From Gracilimonas sp017641085 (lineage in GTDB: Bacteria > Bacteroidota > Rhodothermia > Balneolales > Balneolaceae), in NCBI RefSeq assembly GCF_046115515.1, contig NZ_CP175953.1: a stretch of 64,000 nucleotides of DNA; one strand, 5' to 3'. The notes below the pieces were generated by a model. It saw nothing but the letters and a program-made list of their open reading frames with translations, ran no database searches and was not told the DNA's origin. Below, in pieces: positions 35,532 through 43,743 of the stretch. Position numbers and translations under genes: made by a program. Within the stretch, counting starts at the first letter, position 1, and every line of letters begins with the position of its first letter.

Positions 35532-35589
35532 TTTCACTACAATAAGAAGCTATAGATTTCGTATCTTATAGGCAGTTCATTGACGTATT

Positions 35590-35954
35590 GGGGGTGTTCT
35601 GGATTCGACGGGTTGAGTATCACCGTTGGTTGCGTGTCGAGAGTGTCCAATGAATCTCGTAATAACATTCATTATGGATCAAAAGTAATTGACAATAATT
35701 ACTCATACCGTTTAGCAGCATAAACTGCTAAGCCGTCCCGCTGGTTAAGTGCCTGTCATTGCCAGCCCGGACGTCATACAAGACAGGATATCGTAAGCGT
35801 GCCTTCTGCCGCGTTTGCGTGAAACTTTAGCAGAATAGGTTGAAGTCGCTTAGGTACTGGGCTCGGCTTCACCCGAAATACCAATCAGTACCTACACATG
35901 TAGATGCTAACAGGTCTACCTTCCCGGACCGGGGTTCGACTCCCCGCACCTCCA
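35590..35954 (+). ncRNA. ssrA: Transfer-messenger RNA (tmRNA)
   Basis: The 5' end GGGGGTGTTCTGGATTCGACGGG is the standard tmRNA start. Its first seven bases pair with CACCTCC at 35947-35953 to form the acceptor stem, and GGGTTCGACTCCC before it is the T arm. The tag frame ends in DNNYSYRLAA at a TAA (35721-35723); the resume codon is either GTA at 35685 or ATT at 35688, giving a tag of 11 or 12 encoded residues ending LAA. The 3' CCA is not encoded. This gene rescues stalled ribosomes, and its 3' end is the integration site of the 22-kb element. Confidence 0.96.
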
Positions 35955-35956
35955 CT
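35930..35956 (+). other. attL: left attachment site in the 3' end of ssrA
   Basis: A 27-bp sequence running from the T arm through the acceptor stem of ssrA and two bases beyond. It is repeated exactly at 58214-58240. Integration restores a functional tmRNA 3' end at the left side. Confidence 0.9.
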
Positions 35957-35970
35957 CAGACCGTATCAGA

Positions 35971-36012
35971 GCCTGATTAACTGCTTATATAGCTGTTAAT
36001 TGGGCTTTTTTA
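35971..36012 (+). terminator. Element-borne terminator for ssrA
   Basis: GCCTGATTAAC (35971-35981) pairs with GTTAATTGGGC (35995-36005), followed by a T-rich tract. It lies inside the island, directly downstream of the reconstituted tmRNA 3' end, so the element appears to supply a new terminator. Confidence 0.8.
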
Positions 36013-36021
36013 TTTTTTGTC

Positions 36022-36043
36022 TAGTGAACTGATCAGTGACCAT
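36022..36043 (+). promoter_or_regulatory. Putative integrase arm-type site, left
   Basis: A 22-bp sequence TAGTGAACTGATCAGTGACC followed by AT, present in near-identical form near the right end (58138-58159; three differences in the middle). An inverted half-copy ATGGTCACT is at 36060-36068. Position between core site and integrase gene fits an arm-binding site. Confidence 0.65.
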
Positions 36044-36152
36044 AGTAGAATTGTTCGAAATGGTCACTAAGAGCCTATCTAAGTTACTGATTACATTTTC
36101 AGTGCGTAGTTTTTAGCTGCCTTTCTAATTCAAAACAACAAAGGAGAAAGGC

Positions 36153-37385
36153 ATGTACAAAGACATAAACATTACATTTACTATTCGGAAAAGTAAAAAA
36201 AGATCAGATAACACAGTTCCTATATACCTACGAATCAATGTTGAAGGTGATATAAAGGAAGTTTCAACTGGTCAAACTATTCTACCGGAAAAATGGGATT
36301 CCAATTCAACTAAAGCGATAGGTAGAGGGAGGTTGATTAATCAGATAAATCAGAAGCTGGACACGTTAGTCTACAAGGTTCGAGAAGCACACCATCAGTT
36401 ACTCTTGGAAGGTGCTGAGGTGAGTGCACAAGCTGTAAAGGCACGGTTACTTGGTAAAGATAAAGAACAGGATTTACCTACGGTTATGGAGGTATTTGAG
36501 CTTCATAATTCTACCATGAAAAAGCAAGTTGGTAACAAGTATTCAATATCTACCCTCAAGAAGTATCGTACCTGTAAGAAACACATGGAAGCTTATTTGA
36601 AAGAGTACCATTCAAACTTGGCATACCCAGTAGCTGAAATTGATCTAAGCTTTTTAGAAGACTTCGTTGAGTACCTAATGACTAAAGACGAACCTTGTGC
36701 AAATAATTCTGCACGAAAGTACCTGTCCAATTTTCAGAAAGTGGTAAATATCGCAAGGCGAAAAAAGTGGCTTAATAGTAACCCTTATGAAAACTTTCGG
36801 ATGAAATACAAGCAGCGTAAAACAACATTTCTTTCTCTAGAAGAGGTAATCAAAATCCACAGTAAACAGTTTGACATTGAGAGGCTGACAAGAGTAAAAG
36901 ACATGTTTATTTTTTCTTGCTTTACAGGTTTTAGTTATTCTGATGTGCAAAGACTTAGAAAAGAGGATGTCCATTCAGATTTAGATGGAGGACACTTTGT
37001 ACAACAAAGAAGGGTTAAGACAGGACAGACTGCGCGTGTACCTTTATTACCGATCCCACTTAGCATTATCAGGAAATATGCGTTCACATCCGAAACTAAT
37101 AAAGGTAATTTATTACCAGAGATTAGTAATCAGAAGACAAATGCTTATTTAAAAGAAATTGCAGATGTCTGTGGGATTAAGAAGAGATTGACCTTTCATG
37201 TAGCAAGGCATACTTGTGCTACTGTTCTGTTGAATCTTGACATGCACATTGAAACTGTACAACATATTCTTGGGCATGCCGATTTGAAAACTACTCAACA
37301 CTATGCAAAATTAAGTCAGTCCAAGATAAATTCCGATATGGAACGGGTCCAGAAGGCTCTTTCAGAAAGGATAGGTAATGATTGA
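36153..37385 (+). CDS. int: Tyrosine recombinase / integrase (Bacteroidetes type)
   Basis: A 410-residue integrase. An N-terminal arm-binding domain (about 1-100) is followed by a SAM-like core-binding domain (about 105-205) and the catalytic domain. Catalytic residues visible: the Lys in VKTGQTARVPL, HVARHTCA (HxxR), LGHADLKTTQHYAKL (second His and the Tyr nucleophile). The first Arg position reads TGFSYSDVQRL, without the usual TGLR arginine, as in many Bacteroidetes element integrases. It sits 197 bp inside attL and should catalyse integration and excision at ssrA. AGGAG precedes the ATG. Confidence 0.93.
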   Translation: MYKDINITFTIRKSKKRSDNTVPIYLRINVEGDIKEVSTGQTILPEKWDSNSTKAIGRGRLINQINQKLDTLVYKVREAHHQLLLEGAEVSAQAVKARLLGKDKEQDLPTVMEVFELHNSTMKKQVGNKYSISTLKKYRTCKKHMEAYLKEYHSNLAYPVAEIDLSFLEDFVEYLMTKDEPCANNSARKYLSNFQKVVNIARRKKWLNSNPYENFRMKYKQRKTTFLSLEEVIKIHSKQFDIERLTRVKDMFIFSCFTGFSYSDVQRLRKEDVHSDLDGGHFVQQRRVKTGQTARVPLLPIPLSIIRKYAFTSETNKGNLLPEISNQKTNAYLKEIADVCGIKKRLTFHVARHTCATVLLNLDMHIETVQHILGHADLKTTQHYAKLSQSKINSDMERVQKALSERIGND

Positions 37386-37407
37386 ATATTCATACCATTG
37401 TTAAAAT

Positions 37408-37486
37408 ACCCTTATTACCCTTACTACCCTTAGAAATTAGTCTTCAAGATATTCTAAATAAGGGTAAGCAGGGTAAACAGGGTAAT
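37408..37486. repeat. Inverted pair of 9-bp triple repeats
   Basis: Three 9-bp units of the type ACCCTTAnn (37408-37434) face three of the complementary type (A/C)AGGGTAAn (37460-37486), in the convergent gap between int and the RepA-like gene. They can form one long hairpin or serve as iteron-like protein sites. Confidence 0.75.
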
Positions 37487-37500
37487 TAATGTACCGGTGT

Positions 37501-38511
37501 TTAGTTATTCAGGGTATAGTAACCTCGTTTAGGTTTTGTCAGTTTACCCTCATTGACTAACTTAGTTAGCCATTCCTGTACTTGAGTATCGCTCTTATCA
37601 ATAAAGCCTTTGATATCTGAAGTAGTTACCAAACCGTCTTCAGAATCTTCTGACTTTTCTTCAACGAAGCTCAAGATCTGTTCTCGAGTTGAATGATCAA
37701 CTCTTCCATCCAACTCACGGATTAATGTATTTTCATATACCTCATCCTTTTCTACGAGCCGGAAATCTTCACCTATATCGAAGGTTAGAACTTTTTCTTG
37801 TTCTCGCTGGTACCGGTAGGCTACATCTTTTAGGTACCTTGTATTATTGAAACTACGATTTACTCCAATCATGAACTCAGCTTCTTGAGCAAGAATTCTA
37901 CTCCCCGCTAAACTATCAATAGTTATTGGGAAACCATTCAATTTGGGTGTATGATGAATGATCGCCAAAGTTATATTGAGTTCGTCAGAGGCTAGTCTAA
38001 GCCTTTTAGTGAGCTGCTGAGCAAATCTACTGCTCTCAATCTCTCCTGCATACAAGTGAGTTAGCGAATCAATGAAAACAATATCAGGGGCTACTTCACT
38101 AACATCTTCAATTAAATGATTCCATTGACTGGGCTCCCAGATATGGGGCTCATAGTCATCGAAAAAAGTAAGGTTCTCATCTATCCTTTGTAATTCCTCT
38201 TCTGGGAAACTTGATAAAGCTTTGAGATTTCTATCTCCTCGCTTGATCGTATTTGGTTCTTCCAGTGATACGATCAATACTTTTTTGTCATAAGACTTAA
38301 GTGGTGTACCTAAAAAGCTGGTATTTCTTGCTGCTATATTATAAGCTAAGTTTTCTGCAAGTAGTGTTTTACCAGTCTTAGATGGTCCAAATATAAATCC
38401 TAAGCTACCTTCTTTTATACCTCTCCAAATTAATGGAACTGGTGGAGTGTTATGTACTTTTGTTATTAATTCTGTAGGGCTTATAGCGCTACCTTGGTTT
38501 AATTTCTTCAT
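37501..38511 (-). CDS. RepA-like AAA ATPase / hexameric helicase
   Basis: A 336-residue RecA-fold ATPase (AAA_25). The Walker A motif FGPSKTGKTL is at about residues 41-50; Walker B is DIVFIDSLTHLY, and LAIIHHTPK provides the sensor. The last 70 residues (about 265-336, with VTTSDIKGFIDKSDTQVQEWL) look like a winged helix for DNA binding. This is the organisation of RepA-type helicases of plasmids and integrative elements. It is transcribed toward int and away from the DnaA-box-like region, so it may initiate or support element replication. Confidence 0.82.
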   Translation of the reverse strand: MKKLNQGSAISPTELITKVHNTPPVPLIWRGIKEGSLGFIFGPSKTGKTLLAENLAYNIAARNTSFLGTPLKSYDKKVLIVSLEEPNTIKRGDRNLKALSSFPEEELQRIDENLTFFDDYEPHIWEPSQWNHLIEDVSEVAPDIVFIDSLTHLYAGEIESSRFAQQLTKRLRLASDELNITLAIIHHTPKLNGFPITIDSLAGSRILAQEAEFMIGVNRSFNNTRYLKDVAYRYQREQEKVLTFDIGEDFRLVEKDEVYENTLIRELDGRVDHSTREQILSFVEEKSEDSEDGLVTTSDIKGFIDKSDTQVQEWLTKLVNEGKLTKPKRGYYTLNN

Positions 38512-39018
38512 AATTATGAATGAATTAAACTACACAGGAAGAGCCTGTGCATCTCATCCTCACTGTGTGTGGGGATGCTCGGATCTGCTGGATGAGAATC
38601 AGAGATCGGCATGTTATGAATCAAGTAATATTACCTCATATGTAAATGCCATAGGAGTTAATTTCCTTGTGCCACGAACAGTACAAGTTACAAAGCTATG
38701 TGACATTTAGATTGGTCGCAAACATTTTCTCATTAATTTTTACACAGTTAAAGAAAGTTATCCACATTGAAGTCTTTTTGAGAGAGAATAAGAGTGGATC
38801 TATACCCTGAATTTATTGAAAAGTTTTCCACAGTGTGGATAACTAACATCTGAATTATATAGCACTCTAGTCCCAAAGCCCTCAAAAAAATATTATATAT
38901 TTTTTAGCCCCACCTCTTTTCGCAAGTGTACAAACCACCTTATTAAGCCACCCCGCCTTCGCCTGGAGCTCCAAACATAGCCGGGGCTTATCAACTTTAA
39001 ATTTTAAACCCAAGACAA
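38512..39018. other. Origin-like intergenic region with DnaA-box-like sequences
   Basis: A 507-bp gap between the divergent RepA-like gene and the 39019 gene. It has a consensus TTATCCACA at 38758-38766 and an inverted pair TTTTCCACA (38824-38832) / TGTGGATAA (38834-38842). A very AT-rich tract is near 38885-38905. DnaA boxes, an AT-rich stretch and an adjacent helicase gene are the ingredients of a replication origin. A 64-codon open frame at 38516-38710 is not convincing. Confidence 0.6.
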
Positions 39019-39366
39019 ATGGTAACTATCAAATCTTATGAACAACGTACGAACTCAGAAGGTGAATCCTTTAACGCTCTGATTGTTGAAGGAGATCTGG
39101 AAACGGTAACAAGCGAAACAGGAGGCGTGTATTTCACAGCCCGGAGAACATCCGTGCCATCGAACTTTGATGATGAAAAGTGTGAATCCTTAATTGGTAG
39201 AGAACTTCCGGGGAAAATAGTCCGTCTGGAGTGTGAGCCCTACGAGTACACAGTGCCGGAATCCGGAGAAGTAATCATGCTTGGTCATACCTATGAGTAT
39301 GATCCCAATCCAGATTCTATGGAAGAAGAGGTGTTCAGCCGAGAAGAAGAACTCGTGGCACACTAA
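39019..39366 (+). CDS. Hypothetical small acidic protein
   Basis: A 115-residue protein I do not recognise. It begins MVTIKSYEQRTNSEGESFNA and is predicted to be strand-rich, with a very acidic tail (DSMEEEVFSREEEL). Proteins of similar start and length occur at the head of replication modules in Bacteroidota elements, ahead of DUF3871 genes. A single-strand-binding-like role is conceivable (strand-rich, acidic tail) but unsupported. A terminator follows at 39394. Confidence 0.65.
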   Translation: MVTIKSYEQRTNSEGESFNALIVEGDLETVTSETGGVYFTARRTSVPSNFDDEKCESLIGRELPGKIVRLECEPYEYTVPESGEVIMLGHTYEYDPNPDSMEEEVFSREEELVAH

Positions 39367-39393
39367 TACTACAAGCTATACACAAACAATTAC

Positions 39394-39426
39394 AGGCAGG
39401 TAGCTGAAAGGCTGCTTGCCTTTTTT
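39394..39426 (+). terminator. Rho-independent terminator
   Basis: AGGCAGGTAGC pairs with GCTGCTTGCCT over 11 positions with two weak pairs, followed by six T residues. Its presence argues against starting the next gene upstream of 39449. Confidence 0.75.
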
Positions 39427-39448
39427 ATTTCCAACTAAATTCTACGAT

Positions 39449-40432
39449 ATGAATACTTCTGAAATCACTATAACAGAAAACGACTCCCTAGGAAAGGAGG
39501 AAAAGCAACGATCTCCATTTATAGAAGCAAATACTGAAGCTATTAAGCTCGAAACCATTCAGCAGGATCACATTATACCTGTGTTTATCAAAGATAATGA
39601 GCCACTGATCTCTATGCCTGACTTCATAGATATGGCAGTTGGTGTTACGCACCATGTATTTAACGGAGAGGATGTTAGAGAGCCACAAATACGGGTTAGC
39701 CATCCTATTAAAGGTCGCATACCGGCTGCCAAGAATAAACCTGCAAAAGAGCTGTTGGATCACGAACGCACTATCTATTACGAACGTACTGCTTTTGTTA
39801 TCCAGGTGCCATCGATATCAAAGCAGGTCAATGATGATACATTGTACTTGACTGTTGGCGGGATAAAAGCCTACAATGAAGATAACCTGTACAGATGCAA
39901 AGGAGCACCGGAGCATTTCAAGATCTTCGTGGGTTTCCTGAATAAGGTCTGTACGAATCTTTGCGTGTGGAATGAAGGCTACTGTAAATCAGTAAAAGTT
40001 GGGACACCCAGAGAATTGGAGGTAGCCATATTTGAGCTTGTTACAGACTTCTGTAACTCCGGCTACTACGGAAAATTCAGCTTTTGGGAACAGCTCGCTG
40101 AACAGGAGCTTACCGAGCATCAATTTGCACAGGTGATAGGCAGGGCTAAACTCTACCAACACCTTCCCAGAGAAGCGAAAGCAGCTATTCCTGAACTTCT
40201 GCTTAATGACACGCAGATCTCAACCATTGCCAAGGAGTATTATCAGGATACGCACTTCGGCAAGCCGGAGGGAGGAAGCATTCCTTTATGGAACCTGTAC
40301 AACCTGTTTACCGGAGCCAATAAGTCGTCCTATATCGACACATTTCTGGAGCGTGGACTCAATGCACATGCTTTTATAGAACAGCTATCGGATGCACTCA
40401 CTGGAGATCAGGAGTTCTGGTTTCTCAGCTAA
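39449..40432 (+). CDS. DUF3871 family protein
   Basis: A 327-residue protein matching the Bacteroidetes-element family DUF3871. Diagnostic segments are IRVSHPIKGRIPAAKNKPA, TIYYERTAFVIQVPSI and LTVGGIKAYNEDNLY, then FVGFLNKVCTNLCVWNEGY. The C-terminal QVIGRAKLYQHLP and WNLYNLFTGANKSSYIDTFL resemble DUF932-type plasmid and phage proteins. The start ATG at 39449 follows the terminator; the frame is open earlier but runs through that hairpin. Function unknown; it travels with element replication/recombination genes. Confidence 0.85.
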   Translation: MNTSEITITENDSLGKEEKQRSPFIEANTEAIKLETIQQDHIIPVFIKDNEPLISMPDFIDMAVGVTHHVFNGEDVREPQIRVSHPIKGRIPAAKNKPAKELLDHERTIYYERTAFVIQVPSISKQVNDDTLYLTVGGIKAYNEDNLYRCKGAPEHFKIFVGFLNKVCTNLCVWNEGYCKSVKVGTPRELEVAIFELVTDFCNSGYYGKFSFWEQLAEQELTEHQFAQVIGRAKLYQHLPREAKAAIPELLLNDTQISTIAKEYYQDTHFGKPEGGSIPLWNLYNLFTGANKSSYIDTFLERGLNAHAFIEQLSDALTGDQEFWFLS

Positions 40433-40541
40433 TCTAAACGTGGATATCAGGTGGTAGCTATTTAAGCAGTTAGACCCATGACTGCCAGCTATTGCCTGTA
40501 TTCACTTCCTATATAACACTAATGTCATTTCAACTTAGAAT

Positions 40542-40790
40542 ATGTACGAACCAATCTACTACACAGCTACCAGCCTGTTGATCTTTACGCGATCACGAAA
40601 GCTGAAACGCCTAAAATGTCCATTCAGGGTAACAGCGATAGAGGATACCGGGAAGTTTCAAAAAGATGCGATCTACTTCGTGCACCGGGTATATCCCTCT
40701 GAAGATCATCGTTTGCTCTATGAAATTGGTGGCACAAAATACCCCTATAACACTTTTGAAATATTACTAATGGAGGATCTACCAACATGA
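40542..40790 (+). CDS. Hypothetical protein upstream of radC-like gene
   Basis: An 82-residue protein with basic and aromatic residues (IFTRSRKLKRLKCPFRVTAI) and no recognisable domain. Its stop overlaps the start of the next gene by 4 bp (ATGA), which supports that it is translated and coupled to the JAMM protein. Function unknown. Confidence 0.6.
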   Translation: MYEPIYYTATSLLIFTRSRKLKRLKCPFRVTAIEDTGKFQKDAIYFVHRVYPSEDHRLLYEIGGTKYPYNTFEILLMEDLPT

Positions 40791-41257
40791 AACCACCCAA
40801 CAACATTACACTGTCGGAAGGCGTGCCGTATTGCAAAATACAGTACTCTGTAGAACCGGAAATTGAAACCTTGCCCCAGCTTACTTCACCTGACGAAACC
40901 TATGCGTTTCTAATGGAGGTTTGGGATCATGGAAACATCTGTTACAAAGAAGAATTTGCAGTGATTATGCTGAACCAAGCTAAAAAGGTATTGGGTTGGG
41001 CAAAGATCAGTAGTGGAGGAGCTTCAGCTACTGTTGTAGATCCATCTATGATCTTTCAAGTAGCGTTATTGGCACACGCTGATACTATAATCCTGGTGCA
41101 TAATCATCCTTCCGGTAATCTTAAGCCATCAAAAGCAGATATTAATCTGACTAAGCGAATAAAGGATGCAGGAAAATTGCTAGGTATTCAGGTGATTGAT
41201 CATCTGGTTATTACTTCATGTGCCTACACTTCATTTATTGAACAGGGACTGTTATAG
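40787..41257 (+). CDS. RadC-like JAB/JAMM domain protein
   Basis: A 156-residue protein with the RadC-type JAMM site: Glu in EEFAVIML (about residue 55), the HxH of LVHNHPSGNLKPSKAD (about residues 105 and 107) and the Asp of that motif. The HhH domain found at the N-terminus of chromosomal RadC is missing, as in mobile-element versions. Such proteins are very common in phages and integrative elements of Bacteroidota; their DNA-processing role is unproven. Translationally coupled to the preceding gene. Confidence 0.9.
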   Translation: MKPPNNITLSEGVPYCKIQYSVEPEIETLPQLTSPDETYAFLMEVWDHGNICYKEEFAVIMLNQAKKVLGWAKISSGGASATVVDPSMIFQVALLAHADTIILVHNHPSGNLKPSKADINLTKRIKDAGKLLGIQVIDHLVITSCAYTSFIEQGLL

Positions 41258-41354
41258 CACAGCTTCAAAATTTCTATACAAGTCTGTAAAGCTTTTCTAC
41301 ACAGATCTGTTAACCCAATTTTTATAAATCGAAATACAAAACCATAGGAGAACT

Positions 41355-41891
41355 ATGTCTAATTCACACATACAATCACCACCTAAAACTAAAGAGAATT
41401 TGTTCCAAATAGGCGAACACTTTTTTGCACTGGAGTCACTACTAATAGATAATGAAGGAGAAATTGATGAAACCATAGACGAATGGCTGGAAGAGTATAT
41501 CGCCAAAGAATCTGAAAAGATGGATGCCTACTGTTATCTCATTCAGAAGTTTCAGGAGATATCCGAGGAAGCTAAACGCTTAGCGGAGCGCTCATCCACC
41601 TATTCCAAGAAAGCCAAGTCCATGAAGGATCGCTTGAAGCTATACCTGGAGCGAAGGGGCAGAGATAAAGTGGAAACCAACAAATTCACCATTACCGTCT
41701 GCCAGAATGGAGGAAAACAACCCATCAAAGTATTTGATGAGGTAAAGCCAGAATTCATGCCGGATCAGTTTGTCCGCACGTACAGGGAGCCGGATATGGA
41801 TGAAATCCGAAACGCTCTTCTGGAGGGTGATGAAGATGCAACAAAGTTTGCCACGCTACTTCCAAGAGGAACTCATTTACGAATTAAATAA
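41355..41891 (+). CDS. Siphovirus Gp157 family protein
   Basis: A 178-residue protein. The arrangement KKAKSMKDRLKLYLERRGRD, then VETNKFTITVCQNGGKQPIKV, then a short acidic end is that of the Gp157 family from Streptococcus thermophilus phages. The middle is a long coiled coil (about residues 40-100). Family notes link some members to increased phage resistance, but the mechanism is not known. Here it lies 12 bp before the Sak4-like ATPase, so I consider it part of the recombination module. Confidence 0.85.
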   Translation: MSNSHIQSPPKTKENLFQIGEHFFALESLLIDNEGEIDETIDEWLEEYIAKESEKMDAYCYLIQKFQEISEEAKRLAERSSTYSKKAKSMKDRLKLYLERRGRDKVETNKFTITVCQNGGKQPIKVFDEVKPEFMPDQFVRTYREPDMDEIRNALLEGDEDATKFATLLPRGTHLRIK

Positions 41892-41903
41892 GGAGACCAA
41901 ACT

Positions 41904-42617
41904 ATGTTTAACAAAGCCACACGAAAAGGAAAGCACATTAAACTTGCAATTACTGGTCCTGCTGGATCAGGTAAAACCTATTCAGCTTTACGACTGGCAA
42001 AGGGCTTGTCTGACAAAGGACGTATTGCCCTCATTGATACTGAAAACGAAAGTGCATCTCTGTATGCCACAGATTTTGATTTCGATGTTGTCAATGTGGA
42101 AGCCCCTTACGAGATCAATAAGCTGGTAGAACCCGTGAAAGCTGCTTTAGAGCAAGGCTATAACACCTTAGTTATTGATTCAGCTACGCATTTTTGGAAT
42201 GGCATACTGGAGTATAAAACCAAATTGGACAAAAGAGGCGGTAACAGCTTTGCCAACTGGAGTGATGCGAACGTCCATTACGATCTATTTCTAAGGGCTA
42301 TTCTGTTTTCAAAGATCCATGTCATTGTATGCATGAGGTCTAAAATGGAATACGTGCTTCAGGAAAACGAGAAAGGGAAAGCAGTACCTCAGAAGATTGG
42401 TATGGCTCCGGTAATGCGGGATGGCGTTGAGTACGAGTTCACTACCGTATTCGATTTGGATATGAATCACCAAGCTCAGGCGAGTAAAGATCGCACCAAC
42501 ATGTTTGGTGAGCGGATATTCCAGATCACAGAAGAAACGGGAGAGCTGTTTCATCACTGGCTGAATGAAAGTCAGGAAGCTCAGCAACTGGAAAAGGAGA
42601 TCATGGAGCTGGAATAA
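41904..42617 (+). CDS. Sak4-like RecA-fold ATPase (AAA_24)
   Basis: A 237-residue ATPase with Walker A in AITGPAGSGKTYSALRL (about residues 15-31), Walker B in YNTLVIDSATHFW and IHVIVCMRSKMEY further on. This is the Sak4 / AAA_24 group of phage recombinases, which work with a single-strand-binding protein in strand annealing. Being next to Gp157 and RadC-like genes is usual. It likely supports element replication or recombination. Confidence 0.85.
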   Translation: MFNKATRKGKHIKLAITGPAGSGKTYSALRLAKGLSDKGRIALIDTENESASLYATDFDFDVVNVEAPYEINKLVEPVKAALEQGYNTLVIDSATHFWNGILEYKTKLDKRGGNSFANWSDANVHYDLFLRAILFSKIHVIVCMRSKMEYVLQENEKGKAVPQKIGMAPVMRDGVEYEFTTVFDLDMNHQAQASKDRTNMFGERIFQITEETGELFHHWLNESQEAQQLEKEIMELE

Positions 42618-42631
42618 AGAGAGAGCCAAAG

Positions 42632-42654
42632 CAGAGGGACGTTATGTCCTTCTG
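42632..42654. terminator. Hairpin between convergent genes
   Basis: CAGAGGGAC and GTCCTTCTG pair at eight of nine positions around a 5-base loop, between the Sak4-like gene and the convergent Xre-family gene. The T-run is weak. Confidence 0.5.
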
Positions 42655-42664
42655 TTATTGGTTA

Positions 42665-42907
42665 TTATTTGAATTCAATATGTTCTTCAACTTTCTTAAC
42701 GATGTCGCTGGGTTTTACATCTAAAGCCAATGCTAATCTAATCAGGGTGACGAATTGAATTTGACGTGCCCCGGTTTCCACTTTTGATATGTAGGAGCGC
42801 TCAAACTCACCCAATTCAGCGAGTTTTTCCTGGGACAGGTTTTTGGATAGGCGCAGATCTTTGATCACAGTGCCCAGAATTTTATCAATGTCATCTCCTT
42901 TACTCAT
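42665..42907 (-). CDS. Xre-family transcription regulator
   Basis: An 80-residue single-domain HTH_3 protein: IKDLRLSKNLSQEKLAELGE, then FERSYISKVETGARQIQFVT, and ALALDVKPSDIVKK. It is divergent from a lipoprotein gene and convergent to the Sak4-like gene. It may repress element functions, but no operator is evident. C-terminal extension is minimal. Confidence 0.9.
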   Translation of the reverse strand: MSKGDDIDKILGTVIKDLRLSKNLSQEKLAELGEFERSYISKVETGARQIQFVTLIRLALALDVKPSDIVKKVEEHIEFK

Positions 42908-42990
42908 GGTTGACTAAGTAAAGGGAATCCCTATATTTGAGCTACGCCCAAACAGTCACATTAAATTATAAATACTTTAATAAATTAATC

Positions 42991-43497
42991 ATGTATAAAA
43001 AGATCGAAATAATTACATCATTATTAATTGTTCTGTTTTTGGCTTTAGGTTGTTCTGAAAAAGAAGACCCAACAGCTACCGGAATTGCAGGTTTTAATGC
43101 TGGTATGAATCTTGAAAATATTCCAGAATGTGCAAGTAAACCTATTTCAGGGAGTAAATACTATTGTTCAATTAGTGGGGAATCAGCCAAACTTGGGAGC
43201 ATAAGTACGGATGATTTTACACTAACATTCAATAGCGAAAAGAAACTTATCGAGATAGCTATTGGTATATACGGCAATGAAAATGTTATCGAAGAACTTG
43301 AACAATTATTTGGAGAGTTCAATGAGATAAAGTCTTTTCCTGGAGACCAACCTACTGGTGATTATACCTTTAAAAACGAGGAAGTAGACATAACATATCA
43401 GGTTATGTATCAGACGCCTGGTCAAGTTACTGCAACAACAAATAAACGAGACGACGCTGTTAAATACCATATGGTAATAGTACGATTTGAAGATTAA
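42991..43497 (+). CDS. Hypothetical lipoprotein
   Basis: A 168-residue protein of unknown family. From ATG 42991 the N-terminus is YKKIEIITSLLIVLFLALGC, a clean lipoprotein signal with Cys at residue 21; an upstream extension would mask it. Three further Cys residues lie in the first third (IPECAS, YYCSIS). The gene is followed closely by a small two-helix membrane protein. A lipoprotein on a defence-rich island could act in entry exclusion, but nothing in sequence shows this. Confidence 0.65.
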   Translation: MYKKIEIITSLLIVLFLALGCSEKEDPTATGIAGFNAGMNLENIPECASKPISGSKYYCSISGESAKLGSISTDDFTLTFNSEKKLIEIAIGIYGNENVIEELEQLFGEFNEIKSFPGDQPTGDYTFKNEEVDITYQVMYQTPGQVTATTNKRDDAVKYHMVIVRFED

Positions 43498-43517
43498 TAA
43501 ATAACCTAAATCTTAAA

Positions 43518-43694
43518 ATGGATAACATATCAAAACAAGAGAGAGATGGAAGTGGCAAATCAGTAGGTGGGGGCTTAAGTTTAATTGGAATTATACTACT
43601 GGTAGCTTTATGGATCATGATTGTTGATTATGTAATGGTAGGAGTTGCTATTGCAGTAATTATTGGATTGATAATATCTTGGTTTAAAAACTAA
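43518..43694 (+). CDS. Small two-helix membrane protein
   Basis: A 58-residue protein (MDNISKQERDGSGKSVGGG then two hydrophobic segments, about residues 20-36 and 38-55). The gene starts 20 bp after the lipoprotein gene and is shorter than most gene-finding cut-offs. The pairing of a lipoprotein and a tiny membrane protein suggests a shared envelope role. No family recognised. Confidence 0.6.
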   Translation: MDNISKQERDGSGKSVGGGLSLIGIILLVALWIMIVDYVMVGVAIAVIIGLIISWFKN

Positions 43695-43743
43695 TCTATA
43701 TTATCCGCCAACAGTCATATAAACTCTTCACAGATACATTTCA

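Noticed and set aside
35590..35954. The tRNA-like sequence at 35925-35955 as a separate tRNA gene
   Set aside because: The 5' half of the acceptor stem lies 340 bp upstream with the tmRNA start sequence, and a tag reading frame is between them, so it is the 3' end of ssrA. The copy at 58214 has no 5' partner and is only an attachment site.
38516..38710. A possible 64-codon gene with several Cys residues in the origin-like region
   Set aside because: No ribosome-binding site, no recognisable family, and it overlaps sequence better explained as an origin region. It could be real but I cannot support it.
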